DNA of 14,210 nt from JAVBPA01 sp031549925 (GTDB taxonomy: Bacteria; Bacillota; Clostridia; Oscillospirales; CAG-272): assembly GCA_031549925.1 (NCBI GenBank), contig JAVBPA010000040.1:1-14210 (forward strand). The letters are read 5' to 3'. Shown here piece after piece: positions 1 through 7,523 of the stretch. Every line of letters starts with the position of its first letter. Positions within the stretch are counted from its first letter, which is position 1. Made by a program: the position numbers and the translations under genes. The notes under the pieces were generated by a model. The model saw only the letters and a list, made by a program, of their open reading frames with translations, was not told where the DNA came from and did not search any database.

Positions 1-989
1 TAACCGTCAACAGCGCAGCTATCGCAGCCGAATCCTCCGTTTGGACGCTGCCCTCTGTAAATACCATTGTATAATATCCTCTGTGCGGTATCAATGTAGG
101 AAGTATTTGAGGTATATTTATACAGCTGCATCGCAACCATATATGAATCTATTACCGCGCAGGGTTCTGTCCATTCCGGACGGCCGAACCAGTTATAATT
201 TTGATAAGCCGCCGTCATACCGAAATTTATGTATAAATCAAAAATATCCTCAGCTTTTTTCAAATATTTTCTGTCAGAAGTAAATTCATACATACGCAGT
301 ATCGCTCTTGCCGCCGTGAGCGAAGCATGGGTTTGAGCTTTAATTTTATAAAGATCAATTTTATCGAAAAGTTGTGTCATGGTTTCGGCAAGAGATAATA
401 TCTTTGAATCTCCCAAAACTTCATAAGCTGCGGTAACACCGTCCATAGGTATAAAAGCACATCCGGTATCGCTTGACAAATGCCATTTTCCGATTTTTTT
501 TATCACAGTACCCGCCATATCGCCGGAATTACTTGTACGTTGCGAGGGATCAATTGGGTATTCAACGTAACAGGGAAGTGCGGGTAAAAATAAATTATCA
601 ATAATCCCCGCAATCAAAGATTTTATATTTTCTCCGCCGCGATAAAAATAATATTCGCATAGGCCGCGCAGCAGCCAGCTATGTCCGGAAAGCTGCTGTT
701 CATCAAATTCACCGTCGGGAAGTATATTTCCCAAATACCCTCGTTCGTTTAAATATTCGGGAAGCATGGATACAATTTCATCAAGATAAGCGGGTTGTTT
801 TTTTGTTATTTCAGATAGCAGAGTTTGAGCTAAAATCGTTCTTCCGGGAAAATCTCCCGGCCAGTCCTGCGACATGGAAAAAACTTCTTTAGGAGCGAAT
901 TGATCGCTGTCAAGTCTCGCGGCAAGGAGCGCGGCACGCGCACCGGCTTCACCCGTAGGAGATATTTGAGCGGGAGATATAAAATTCAT
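1..989 (-). CDS. GH127/DUF1680-like glycoside hydrolase, N-terminal 329 residues (runs off left edge)
   Basis: An open frame begins at an ATG (987-989) and continues without a stop to the window edge, so only the N-terminal 329 residues are seen. A weak GGA-type ribosome site precedes the ATG, and a good promoter lies about 60 bases upstream. There is no signal peptide, so a cytoplasmic enzyme is likely. The sequence is alpha-helical and aromatic-rich, as expected for an (alpha/alpha)6 barrel: DWPGDFPGR near residue 42, a QLSGHSWLLRGL stretch near 99, then TEPC at 274-277 followed by a region ending YIDTAQRILYNG. The E-x-C pair (E275, C277) resembles the zinc-binding Glu and Cys of GH127 beta-L-arabinofuranosidases. 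C322 and C325 in GCDSC could supply the remaining thiols. The family is assigned from memory of motifs. The substrate is unknown, and another barrel-type glycosidase family is possible. Confidence 0.6.
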   Translation of the reverse strand, partial: MNFISPAQISPTGEAGARAALLAARLDSDQFAPKEVFSMSQDWPGDFPGRTILAQTLLSEITKKQPAYLDEIVSMLPEYLNERGYLGNILPDGEFDEQQLSGHSWLLRGLCEYYFYRGGENIKSLIAGIIDNLFLPALPCYVEYPIDPSQRTSNSGDMAGTVIKKIGKWHLSSDTGCAFIPMDGVTAAYEVLGDSKILSLAETMTQLFDKIDLYKIKAQTHASLTAARAILRMYEFTSDRKYLKKAEDIFDLYINFGMTAAYQNYNWFGRPEWTEPCAVIDSYMVAMQLYKYTSNTSYIDTAQRILYNGIYRGQRPNGGFGCDSCAVDG

Positions 990-1046
990 CTTTTTTAATC
1001 CTATAATCACATATCGTTTATTAAAAATATTCGGCAATTTATAAAA

Positions 1047-1075
1047 ATTATAACTCAACGTTATATTTTTTGCAA
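1047..1075 (-). promoter_or_regulatory. Sigma-A type promoter for the GH127-like gene
   Basis: On the minus strand a -35 box TTGCAA (1070-1075) is separated by exactly 17 bases from a perfect -10 box TATAAT (1047-1052). This would start transcription near 1040, giving a leader of about 50 bases before the ATG at 989. It implies that the glycosidase gene is transcribed independently of the DUF218 gene upstream. Confidence 0.65.
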
Positions 1076-1188
1076 GTCATCATTGTAAAATAAAAACTAA
1101 TATATTTAAATAGTTTCTATTAAATAAAAAATCCAGTAAAGTTTTGTAAATACTTTTCAAAACCGTTTATTTTCATTTTATATTTTTA
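1076..1188. other. AT-rich spacer downstream of the DUF218 gene
   Basis: This short spacer separates the stop of the DUF218 gene from the glycosidase promoter. The only structure seen is a weak 6-bp inverted repeat, GTTTTG at 1141-1146 with CAAAAC at 1158-1163. It has no convincing T-run, so it is at best a poor terminator. No open frame of note is present. Confidence 0.4.
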
Positions 1189-1980
1189 TTATTGAAAAAG
1201 CGAAAAGGAGAGCCGCATAAATAATTTAATCCAAGCCATATATTCGCGGACGGTATCCGAGACAATATGGAAAAAAGAAGGATTTTTTGCCGCCGCGATG
1301 TAAACATCCAAATTATTTTGAGCTGATAAAAATTTTATACGCGGTAAGTGATACCGGCTTGAAACACAAACAACCGGAAGCTTTTCAAATCCCTTTTCTT
1401 TTATCAAATCCGAAGAATTAGATATGTTTTGAATTGTGTCGGAAGAATTTTTTTCTTTATATATACGTTCGTCCGATATTCCGCGGTAAATTAAAAACCT
1501 CTCCATTGCTTCGGCTTCAGCTACAGTTTCATTACTCCCCTGTCCGCCCGATACAACACAAATCGAATCCGGATATTTTGATAACAATTCATATGATCGT
1601 ACAAGTCTTAAAGTTAGAGATCTGCCGGGAATATATCCGTTCGTTTTCGCACCGAATACAATTATAACGAAATTATCATCTGCGGGGAGATCTTCTTTGT
1701 ATGTGTTGGCGTAAATAAAAAAAACAGTGAAAGTAAAAGCGTAAATCAGCATACCGGCACATATTATTGAAGCAAATTTTCGGGGGATTTTTTTGTGGAC
1801 CGCAACTGCGGTAACTGCCATAACAATAACCGTGAGAGGAAGCAGAATGGAAAGAAAACCGTTTTTTTGCGATATACACGATAATAAATAAAAAGCATAA
1901 CATATTGAGACAAACGCCGCGCCGAAAACGGTTAGCGCTGTCAAAACATTGTTATGTTTGTTTTTAGATGTTTTTTTCAT
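1189..1980 (-). CDS. DUF218 (YdcF/SanA-like) membrane protein
   Basis: The 263-residue protein has three hydrophobic segments, at about residues 12-36, 42-62 and 70-91, followed by a soluble DUF218 domain (about 102-250). Domain motifs visible are IVFGAKTNGYIPGR (107-120), VVSGGQGSNETVAEAEAM (142-159) with the conserved GG and E-A-x-x-M pattern, and a SSDTIQN segment (179-185). SSRYHLPRI (207-215) matches the family's late S-x-x-H-x-x-R element. YdcF/SanA proteins are linked to envelope integrity and bind S-adenosylmethionine in one case, but their reaction is not settled. The gene starts 23 bases after the enolase-superfamily gene's stop, on the same strand, so the two are probably co-transcribed. 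No clear Shine-Dalgarno is seen before the ATG. The family call is firm; the function is open. Confidence 0.82.
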   Translation of the reverse strand: MKKTSKNKHNNVLTALTVFGAAFVSICYAFYLLSCISQKNGFLSILLPLTVIVMAVTAVAVHKKIPRKFASIICAGMLIYAFTFTVFFIYANTYKEDLPADDNFVIIVFGAKTNGYIPGRSLTLRLVRSYELLSKYPDSICVVSGGQGSNETVAEAEAMERFLIYRGISDERIYKEKNSSDTIQNISNSSDLIKEKGFEKLPVVCVSSRYHLPRIKFLSAQNNLDVYIAAAKNPSFFHIVSDTVREYMAWIKLFMRLSFSLFQ

Positions 1981-2003
1981 AAATATTTTATAATAGTTAT
2001 TAT

Positions 2004-3128
2004 TTATAAATCCAAGATTTGCGCTGCGTGAAAAGACAATACATCTTCATCAAGTTCGACACCGAAGCCGTGGGCGTCCTTACGCAAATAATAAAAGCCG
2101 TCTCTGTAATCAATACCGTCATGATAAAGAGCTTCTCTGTAAAAATCAGATTCAACGTCTTTTTCTGTCGCTTCCACAAAATCAGCTCCTAAACCGATAG
2201 CGAGCTGCTGCCAGGCGGAACAACCGGGACCTATCAGGCTGTCGTCTCCGATCATAAGCGAACCGCTTTCACCTTTTATCTTTTCTCCTAAAATAACGGC
2301 GTCAAAAATAGAACCGGCAGCGTCGGGATGAATATTAAAAATTTCGCACATATCACGGCGGATAATTTTTTGAGCTTTTCTTGAGGGACGGAGCGGAGAA
2401 TCAGCAATAAGCTTCAGGGGCGAAACAAATTCTTGCAGGCGCACCCAATTGAAAATCGGCATTTCCGCAGGATCTTCACAAGCGTCAAGACCGGCAGTAT
2501 GAAGCATTATGAGCTGTATGCCCAATTTTTCCATAGAAAAATCAAGTGCGTCCGAATAACCGTAATTAACGTCGCCTATCAGAATAGTTCTTTCCCGCAA
2601 TGCCAGAGATCTTACCGCACTGATAAGTTTTCTGTCAAGCTCCACATCGCCGAACAGCTTCATTTTTATAACAGAGTCTCTGTTCGAGGCTAAAGCTATT
2701 GCGGTTTTTTCGTGGACTTCATCCGCGTCTTTTGAAAGAATAACATAAATTCCGGGTACGGGATTCCTGTTTTCAAGCACAAGTAAATCAACGGCGCTTT
2801 TTTTAGTCAGCTTGCCGCGTAAATCTATAAGAGCCATTTCCGCAGTTTCTGTGAAGATGTATTTCCATGCGCCGAATACACTTCGTATAATCGTAAAAGC
2901 TTCGGAAACAGATTTTCCGCGAAGTTGTTCGAAACAGCTTGCGGCATCAAATAAATTTATATCGGGTTTGTTTGTGGACATGACACATTCTGCCCATCCG
3001 GTTTTGCCTTCGCTTCCCAATTTCAAAAACAGGTGCTGTCTGTTATGCCATGTACCGAAACTGAATTGCTTTTTTGCGAATATATTAAATTTATAAATAC
3101 GAACAGTGTCAATTATCTGTCCGGGCAT
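2004..3128 (-). CDS. Enolase-superfamily enzyme, mandelate racemase/muconate lactonizing type
   Basis: At 374 residues this is the usual length for the family, which abstracts a proton alpha to a carboxylate using a bound Mg2+. The N-terminal capping domain is recognisable from IIDTVRIYKF and GWAECVMS (44-51). In the barrel, K155-M-K157 matches the K-x-K catalytic motif on strand 2. D186 in the GDVN segment, E218 in CEDP and D243 in IADSP are the expected three metal ligands. Strand 6 reads FNIHPDAAGS, with H267 where muconate-type members carry Lys. The strand-7 segment reads MIGDD (292-296) rather than a His-containing motif. The third ligand is followed by Ser rather than the usual Glu. 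The fold is well supported, but the changed active site means no substrate can be given; acid sugars or dipeptides are family possibilities. A weak GGAA ribosome site lies about 10 bases before the ATG. Confidence 0.82.
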   Translation of the reverse strand: MPGQIIDTVRIYKFNIFAKKQFSFGTWHNRQHLFLKLGSEGKTGWAECVMSTNKPDINLFDAASCFEQLRGKSVSEAFTIIRSVFGAWKYIFTETAEMALIDLRGKLTKKSAVDLLVLENRNPVPGIYVILSKDADEVHEKTAIALASNRDSVIKMKLFGDVELDRKLISAVRSLALRERTILIGDVNYGYSDALDFSMEKLGIQLIMLHTAGLDACEDPAEMPIFNWVRLQEFVSPLKLIADSPLRPSRKAQKIIRRDMCEIFNIHPDAAGSIFDAVILGEKIKGESGSLMIGDDSLIGPGCSAWQQLAIGLGADFVEATEKDVESDFYREALYHDGIDYRDGFYYLRKDAHGFGVELDEDVLSFHAAQILDL

Positions 3129-3195
3129 AATTTAATTTCCAATCTTATTTATTATATTATTACAAATATTGGGATTACTTTTTATAATTAAAATA

Positions 3196-3283
3196 GGAAC
3201 ATAAAGAATTGCCGTTATATCAGGGGTTGATTTTTTACCCCGATATGCTTTGACAATAATATGGACTAAATTCTTTATGTTCC
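3196..3283. repeat. Nested inverted repeat (15-bp arms plus inner hairpin) downstream of hydA
   Basis: GGAACATAAAGAATT (3196-3210) and AATTCTTTATGTTCC (3269-3283) are perfect 15-bp inverted copies. Inside them a second hairpin pairs ATATC (3217-3221) with GATAT (3242-3246) and GGGGT (3223-3227) with ACCCC (3237-3241), with one bulged A and a 9-base loop. The element sits 25 bases past the hydA stop and upstream of the enolase-superfamily gene. It could be a terminator, a structured leader or a small mobile element. Neither strand has a strong T-run after the outer stem, and no target duplication is visible at the ends. Confidence 0.7.
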
Positions 3284-3308
3284 ATGAGGTTTATTATATT
3301 AAATGTTT

Positions 3309-5048
3309 TTACAGACCGCGTTTTACATATGAGGTATGGAGTATTTCATGAGCTTTGTGGCTTCCCGGTTTTTCAAGGAAATCATCGTAAAGCATTTTAA
3401 TTGTTTTGTTTTCGTGAGATTTACGGATTACGTTTTTAGCGTCTACATCGTATAAGACTTTAGCGCGTTTTTCGCGGAGATTTACGTTATTACGTACAAA
3501 CGCGGATTGTGTAGGCTGTCCGCCTCCGTTTACACATCCTCCGGGACACGCCATTATTTCGATAAAATCGACTTGCTCTTCACCGCTTCTTACACGGTTA
3601 AGCAGACGTTTAGCGTTTGCGAGTCCGGAAGCAACAGCAACTCTGACTGTAACATCACCGAGTTTATATGAAGCTCTTTTAATTCCGGCAATACCGCGTA
3701 CATCTTCAAATTCAACTTTTTCAAGCGGTTTTCCGAGAACCGCTTCTGCGGCAGTACGCAGAGCTGCTTCCATAACACCGCCTGTTGCTCCGAATATTTC
3801 ACCAGCGCCTGAAGCTTCGATAAACGGAGAGTCAAACTGTTCGTCTGATAATTCCCTGAAATTTATTCCCGCTTTTTCTATCATACGGCCAAGTTCTCTC
3901 GTGGTAACGGCAACGTCTACATCAGGAACTCCGGCTGCCGATTGATCGTCACGTGTTGTTTCGAACTTTTTCGCGGTACAGGGGATAGCGGATACAAAGA
4001 AAATATCTTTGGGATCAAGACCGTGTTTTTGAGCATAGAAGGTTTTATAAACAGCTCCGAACATTTGCTGCGGAGATTTGCATGTAGATAAATTCTCGGT
4101 GAATTCCGGATAATAATGTTCGCAGAATTTGATCCAGCCGGGAGAACAAGATGTTATCATGGGAAGCTTGCCGCCGGTTGTGAATCTTTCCAAAAATTCG
4201 TGAGCTTCTTCAACGATAGTAAGATCCGCTGAGAAATTCATATTGTATACGCCGTCAAATCCGAGTCTGCGGAGAGCAGCGACCATTTTCCCTTCAACTT
4301 CAGTACCGGGTTCATAACCGAAACATTCGCCCAAGGTTGCGCGTACAGAAGGCGCTGTGCATATAGCGACATGTTTTTTGGGATCCGCGATAGCGTCAAA
4401 TATTTTTTGTGTATCATCTTTTTCATGCAGCGCACCTACCGGACAGGCAACAATACATTGTCCGCAGTTAACGCATGAAGTGTTTGCAAGGTCAGTGTCA
4501 AATGCTGTTCCGATGTGTGTGTCATAACCGCGGTCGTTCGGACCTATTACTCCGATACCCTGAAGTGTTTTACAAGCGGCAACACAGCGGCGGCAGAGTA
4601 TGCACTTGCTGTTGTCGCGTATTATGGATACGGAAGATTCGTCTTTCGGAAGATCGCGTTCGATTACTGTTTCAAAACGTTTTTCGTCCACACCGTATTC
4701 GTTGCAGAGCTTTTGAAGTTCGCATGTTGTCGAGCGGATGCAGGACAGACATTTTTTGTTATGGTTTGAAAGCACCAGTTCAAGATTTGTTTTGCGCGCT
4801 TTCATAACGGCGGGAGTATTTGTAAAGATTTCCATACCCTCGTTTACCGGATAAACGCAAGCGGTTACCATACCGCGGGAACCCTTGACTTCAACGAGAC
4901 ATAAACGGCATGCGCCGATAGCGTTTATATCTTTTAAATAACAAAGAGTCGGAATATTTATATTTGCCAGCCGAGCGGCTTCAAGTACAGTAGAATTCTT
5001 CGGAACTGTATATTCGCTGCCGTTAATTTTTATATTGACAGTGTCCAT
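3309..5048 (-). CDS. hydA: [FeFe] hydrogenase catalytic subunit of an NAD(P)-linked complex (HydA/HndD type)
   Basis: The 579-residue subunit reduces protons or oxidises H2 at the H-cluster in the cytoplasm. Domains in order are: a plant-type [2Fe-2S] domain (C36, C47, C50, C64); a His/Cys-ligated [4Fe-4S] site (H96, C100, C103, C109); two [4Fe-4S] ferredoxin motifs (C149, C152, C155, C159 and C192, C195, C198, C202); the H-cluster domain; and a C-terminal small-subunit domain ending near KPGSHKAHEILHTSY. The H-cluster motifs are TSCSPGW (299-305), IPCTAKKFE (355-363) and EIMACPGGCVNGGGQP (497-512). The first has Ser in place of one of the two adjacent Cys. The second has Ile where Met is usual. 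The gene is last in the hydC-hydB-hydA operon, 22 bases after hydB. Its Shine-Dalgarno GGAG sits 14 bases from the ATG, longer than normal. Assignment to the trimeric, possibly electron-bifurcating, type rests on operon content. Confidence 0.95.
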   Translation of the reverse strand: MDTVNIKINGSEYTVPKNSTVLEAARLANINIPTLCYLKDINAIGACRLCLVEVKGSRGMVTACVYPVNEGMEIFTNTPAVMKARKTNLELVLSNHNKKCLSCIRSTTCELQKLCNEYGVDEKRFETVIERDLPKDESSVSIIRDNSKCILCRRCVAACKTLQGIGVIGPNDRGYDTHIGTAFDTDLANTSCVNCGQCIVACPVGALHEKDDTQKIFDAIADPKKHVAICTAPSVRATLGECFGYEPGTEVEGKMVAALRRLGFDGVYNMNFSADLTIVEEAHEFLERFTTGGKLPMITSCSPGWIKFCEHYYPEFTENLSTCKSPQQMFGAVYKTFYAQKHGLDPKDIFFVSAIPCTAKKFETTRDDQSAAGVPDVDVAVTTRELGRMIEKAGINFRELSDEQFDSPFIEASGAGEIFGATGGVMEAALRTAAEAVLGKPLEKVEFEDVRGIAGIKRASYKLGDVTVRVAVASGLANAKRLLNRVRSGEEQVDFIEIMACPGGCVNGGGQPTQSAFVRNNVNLREKRAKVLYDVDAKNVIRKSHENKTIKMLYDDFLEKPGSHKAHEILHTSYVKRGL

Positions 5049-5070
5049 TGAGTTTAAATAAGCTCCTTCC

Positions 5071-6927
5071 TTATTTCTTGTCTATTGCGCCGAATTTGCA
5101 TTTTTCTACGCAAGCGCCGCATTTGATACATTTTGACTGATCGATAACGAACGGTTTTTTAACCTGTCCGGAAATTGCGTTGACAGGGCATACTTTTGCA
5201 CATGCTGAGCAGCCTATACATTTATCAGGATTGATAATAAAGCTGAGCAGATCCTTACAAACACCTGAAGGGCATTTTTTATCGATAACGTGGGAAATGT
5301 ATTCATCACGGAAATAGCGCAGTGTCGAAAGTACAGGATTCGGAGCTGTTTGACCTAATCCGCAGAGAGAAGCGGACTTAATGTATGAGCATAATTCTTC
5401 GAGTTTATCTATGTCGGATAATTCGCCGTTTCCTGAAATTATTTTATCGAGTATTTCAAGCAGGCGGCGTGTTCCTATGCGGCAGGGAGTACATTTTCCG
5501 CATGATTCATCGACTGTAAAGTCAAGGAAGAAGCGGGCTATGTCAACCATGCAGTTGTCTTCGTCCATAACGATAAGTCCTCCGGACCCCATCATGGAAC
5601 CTATTTCAATCAAATTATCGTAATCTATCGGAACGTCAATACAGGAAGCCGGAATACATCCGCCCGAAGGTCCTCCGGTTTGAGCTGCTTTGAAAGCTTT
5701 TCCGTTCGGAATTCCTCCGCCGATATTTTCAATAACTTCGCGGAGCGGCGTTCCCATCGGAATTTCAACAAGACCGGTATTTGTAATTTTTCCGCCTAAA
5801 GCGAAAACTTTTGTTCCCTTTGATTTGGCTGTTCCCATTGAATTGAACCAAGCCGGACCGTTTAATATGATTTGAGCTATGTTAGCGTATGTTTCAACGT
5901 TATTTAAAATTGTAGGCATTCCAAACAGCCCCTTGACTGCCGGGAACGGAGGACGGGGTCTCGGTTCTCCTCTTGAGCCTTCAATCGAAGTCATAAGAGC
6001 GGTTTCTTCTCCGCATACGAACGCTCCCGCGCCGAAACGAAGCTGAATATCAAAATTGAAATTGCTTCCGAAAATATTTTTTCCGAGTATACCATATTCG
6101 TGAGCCGCTTCTATAGCTATTTTAAGTCTTGTAATAGCTGTCGGATATTCTGCGCGCACGTATATGTAACCTTCGTCCGCTCCTATAGCGTAACCAGCTA
6201 TAGCCATAGCCTCAAGCACCGCGTGAGGATCGCCCTCAAGCACTGATCTGTCCATGAACGCGCCCGGGTCACCCTCGTCCGCGTTGCAGCATACATATTT
6301 TTTATCGGATACAGAAGCTGCCGCAAATTTCCATTTGGTTCCTGTCGGGAATCCCGCGCCTCCGCGTCCGCGAAGTCCGGATTCGGATATACATGCGATT
6401 ACATCGGCGGGTTTCATTTCGGTAAGCACTTTTGACAGTGCGAAATATCCGTCCATCGCAATGTATTCGTCTATACATTCAGGATTAATATATCCGCAGT
6501 TACGTAAAGCTATACGTTTTTGCGGGCGATAAAAGTTTGTATCCGCAAGATTTGTAACGCCTTCTCCGTTTGCCGCTCCGATTGTATATTCGGTTAAAAT
6601 TTTTCCACCGGTGACATGTGAGGCAAAAACCTCCCGTGCGCGGTCGGCGGTCATTTTAACGTAGGTTGTTCTTGATCCGTTTTTGTCGTATACTTCCATT
6701 ATGGGTTCGTACTGACACATACCTACGCATCCGGTTTGTGATACAATAACACTGTTTTCGGCTCCGGCCGCTTTTACAGCTTCGTACAAAGCGTTTATAA
6801 CAGGCGTTGATCCGGCTGCTATACCGCATGTCGCCATACCGACTACAATGCGAACCGGGTTGTATTTAAGCGAAAGAAACGCTTTTTTTTCGTCTCTGAT
6901 AGCAATAAAATCCGCTTGTGTCTTCAT
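5071..6927 (-). CDS. hydB: NuoF-like NAD(P)H/FMN subunit of the hydrogenase, with HndB-like N-terminus (HydB/HndC type)
   Basis: The 618-residue flavin subunit exchanges electrons with NAD(P)H. Residues about 20-105 form a thioredoxin-like [2Fe-2S] domain with GMATCGIAAGS (30-40) and TGCVGMC (65-71), resembling HndB. Only three cysteines (C34, C67, C71) are visible there. The NuoF core follows: FMN/NADH loop GRGGAGFPTG (187-196), CNADEGDPGAF (214-224) and GAGAFVCGEETAL (299-311). A [4Fe-4S] site is ligated by C476, C479, C482 and C522. The C-terminus has two ferredoxin-type clusters (C570, C573, C576, C580 and C600, C603, C606, C610). The length matches Thermotoga-type HydB, and equals an HndB plus HndC joined. 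A GGAGGA ribosome site lies 14 bases before the ATG. Whether NADH or NADPH is used cannot be read from the sequence. Confidence 0.94.
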   Translation of the reverse strand: MKTQADFIAIRDEKKAFLSLKYNPVRIVVGMATCGIAAGSTPVINALYEAVKAAGAENSVIVSQTGCVGMCQYEPIMEVYDKNGSRTTYVKMTADRAREVFASHVTGGKILTEYTIGAANGEGVTNLADTNFYRPQKRIALRNCGYINPECIDEYIAMDGYFALSKVLTEMKPADVIACISESGLRGRGGAGFPTGTKWKFAAASVSDKKYVCCNADEGDPGAFMDRSVLEGDPHAVLEAMAIAGYAIGADEGYIYVRAEYPTAITRLKIAIEAAHEYGILGKNIFGSNFNFDIQLRFGAGAFVCGEETALMTSIEGSRGEPRPRPPFPAVKGLFGMPTILNNVETYANIAQIILNGPAWFNSMGTAKSKGTKVFALGGKITNTGLVEIPMGTPLREVIENIGGGIPNGKAFKAAQTGGPSGGCIPASCIDVPIDYDNLIEIGSMMGSGGLIVMDEDNCMVDIARFFLDFTVDESCGKCTPCRIGTRRLLEILDKIISGNGELSDIDKLEELCSYIKSASLCGLGQTAPNPVLSTLRYFRDEYISHVIDKKCPSGVCKDLLSFIINPDKCIGCSACAKVCPVNAISGQVKKPFVIDQSKCIKCGACVEKCKFGAIDKK

Positions 6928-6949
6928 AATTATCTAAAAAATCCTCCGC

Positions 6950-7441
6950 TTAATATTTTGCCAATATTTTGTCGACATCTTCTTTTTTTACGCAGCCGTA
7001 GACGTCGTTATTAACTATTACAACAGGAGCCAAACCGCAGGCGCCGACACATCTGGTCGCGTCAAGGGAATATTTTCCGTCGGGAGATGTTTCTCCGGTC
7101 TTAAGACCGAATTTTTGTATAATACGATCGATTACATCCTGTGAACCTTTAACATAACAAGCCGTTCCAAGACAAACAGATATTGAAATTTCACCCTTCG
7201 GATTAAGGATGAACTGCGAATAGAACGATACAATGCCGTAAATTTCTTCTGTCGAGTGACCTGTTTTATCGGCAATTATCTTTTGAACTTCATTCGGTAA
7301 ATACCCATAAATGTCCTGAGCTTCCTGTAGAATCGGAATGATAGAACCTTTTACGCCATGATATTTTTCAATTGACGCAAGAAGCTTCTCCTCCTGTTCT
7401 GCCGTGCCGTTAAATGCCACTGTGGTTGGCTTTTTTTTCAT
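6950..7441 (-). CDS. hydC: NuoE-like [2Fe-2S] subunit of the hydrogenase (HydC/HndA type)
   Basis: The 163-residue protein is a thioredoxin-fold [2Fe-2S] ferredoxin of the NuoE/HndA family. It passes electrons within the hydrogenase complex. An N-terminal helical part contains GSIIPILQEAQDIYGYLP (32-49), typical of the family. The cluster ligands are C90 and C95 (C-x4-C in SVCLGTACYVKG) and C131 and C135 (C-x3-C in CVGACGLAP). Length and cysteine spacing are those of a complete subunit. It is the first gene of the operon, 22 bases ahead of hydB. The ATG at 7439-7441 is preceded by a perfect AGGAGG (7455-7460) at the long distance of 13 bases, and no in-frame ATG, GTG or TTG lies between them, so this start is preferred. 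Confidence 0.94.
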   Translation of the reverse strand: MKKKPTTVAFNGTAEQEEKLLASIEKYHGVKGSIIPILQEAQDIYGYLPNEVQKIIADKTGHSTEEIYGIVSFYSQFILNPKGEISISVCLGTACYVKGSQDVIDRIIQKFGLKTGETSPDGKYSLDATRCVGACGLAPVVIVNNDVYGCVKKEDVDKILAKY

Positions 7442-7486
7442 GACAGAGTTAAGTCCTCCTAAAAAATATTAATTTAATATAATTAT

Positions 7487-7517
7487 ATTATAATAAAATA
7501 TGTTAAAAACGGTTCAA
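7487..7517 (-). promoter_or_regulatory. Candidate promoter of the hydrogenase operon
   Basis: On the minus strand TTGAAC (7512-7517) lies 19 bases from a perfect TATAAT (7487-7492), and a second TATAAT overlaps it at 7482-7487. The -10 is good, but the spacing is 2 bases over optimum and the -35 is imperfect. The -35 falls inside the 17-bp palindrome at 7507-7523, which would suit repression. The predicted start near 7480 gives a leader of about 40 bases. Confidence 0.4.
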
Positions 7518-7523
7518 CCGTTT
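7507..7523. promoter_or_regulatory. 17-bp perfect palindrome, candidate operator
   Basis: AAACGGTT and AACCGTTT form a perfect 8-bp inverted repeat around a central C. The site overlaps the -35 region of the proposed hydrogenase promoter. This is the size and symmetry of a dimeric repressor site. It does not match the Rex consensus, and the regulator is unknown. Confidence 0.5.

Noticed and set aside
3129..3195. Promoter for the enolase-superfamily gene just after the nested repeat
   Set aside because: A TATAAT is present on the minus strand, but no acceptable -35 lies 16-18 bases before it, so no feature was called.
3250..3278. TTGACA on the plus strand inside the nested repeat, as a promoter
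   Set aside because: The -10 position 17 bases on reads CTTTAT, which is poor, and no plus-strand gene follows.
4475..4807. 110-codon plus-strand open frame inside hydA
   Set aside because: It is opposite the well-supported ferredoxin domains of hydA, has no ribosome site, and its sequence resembles no family.
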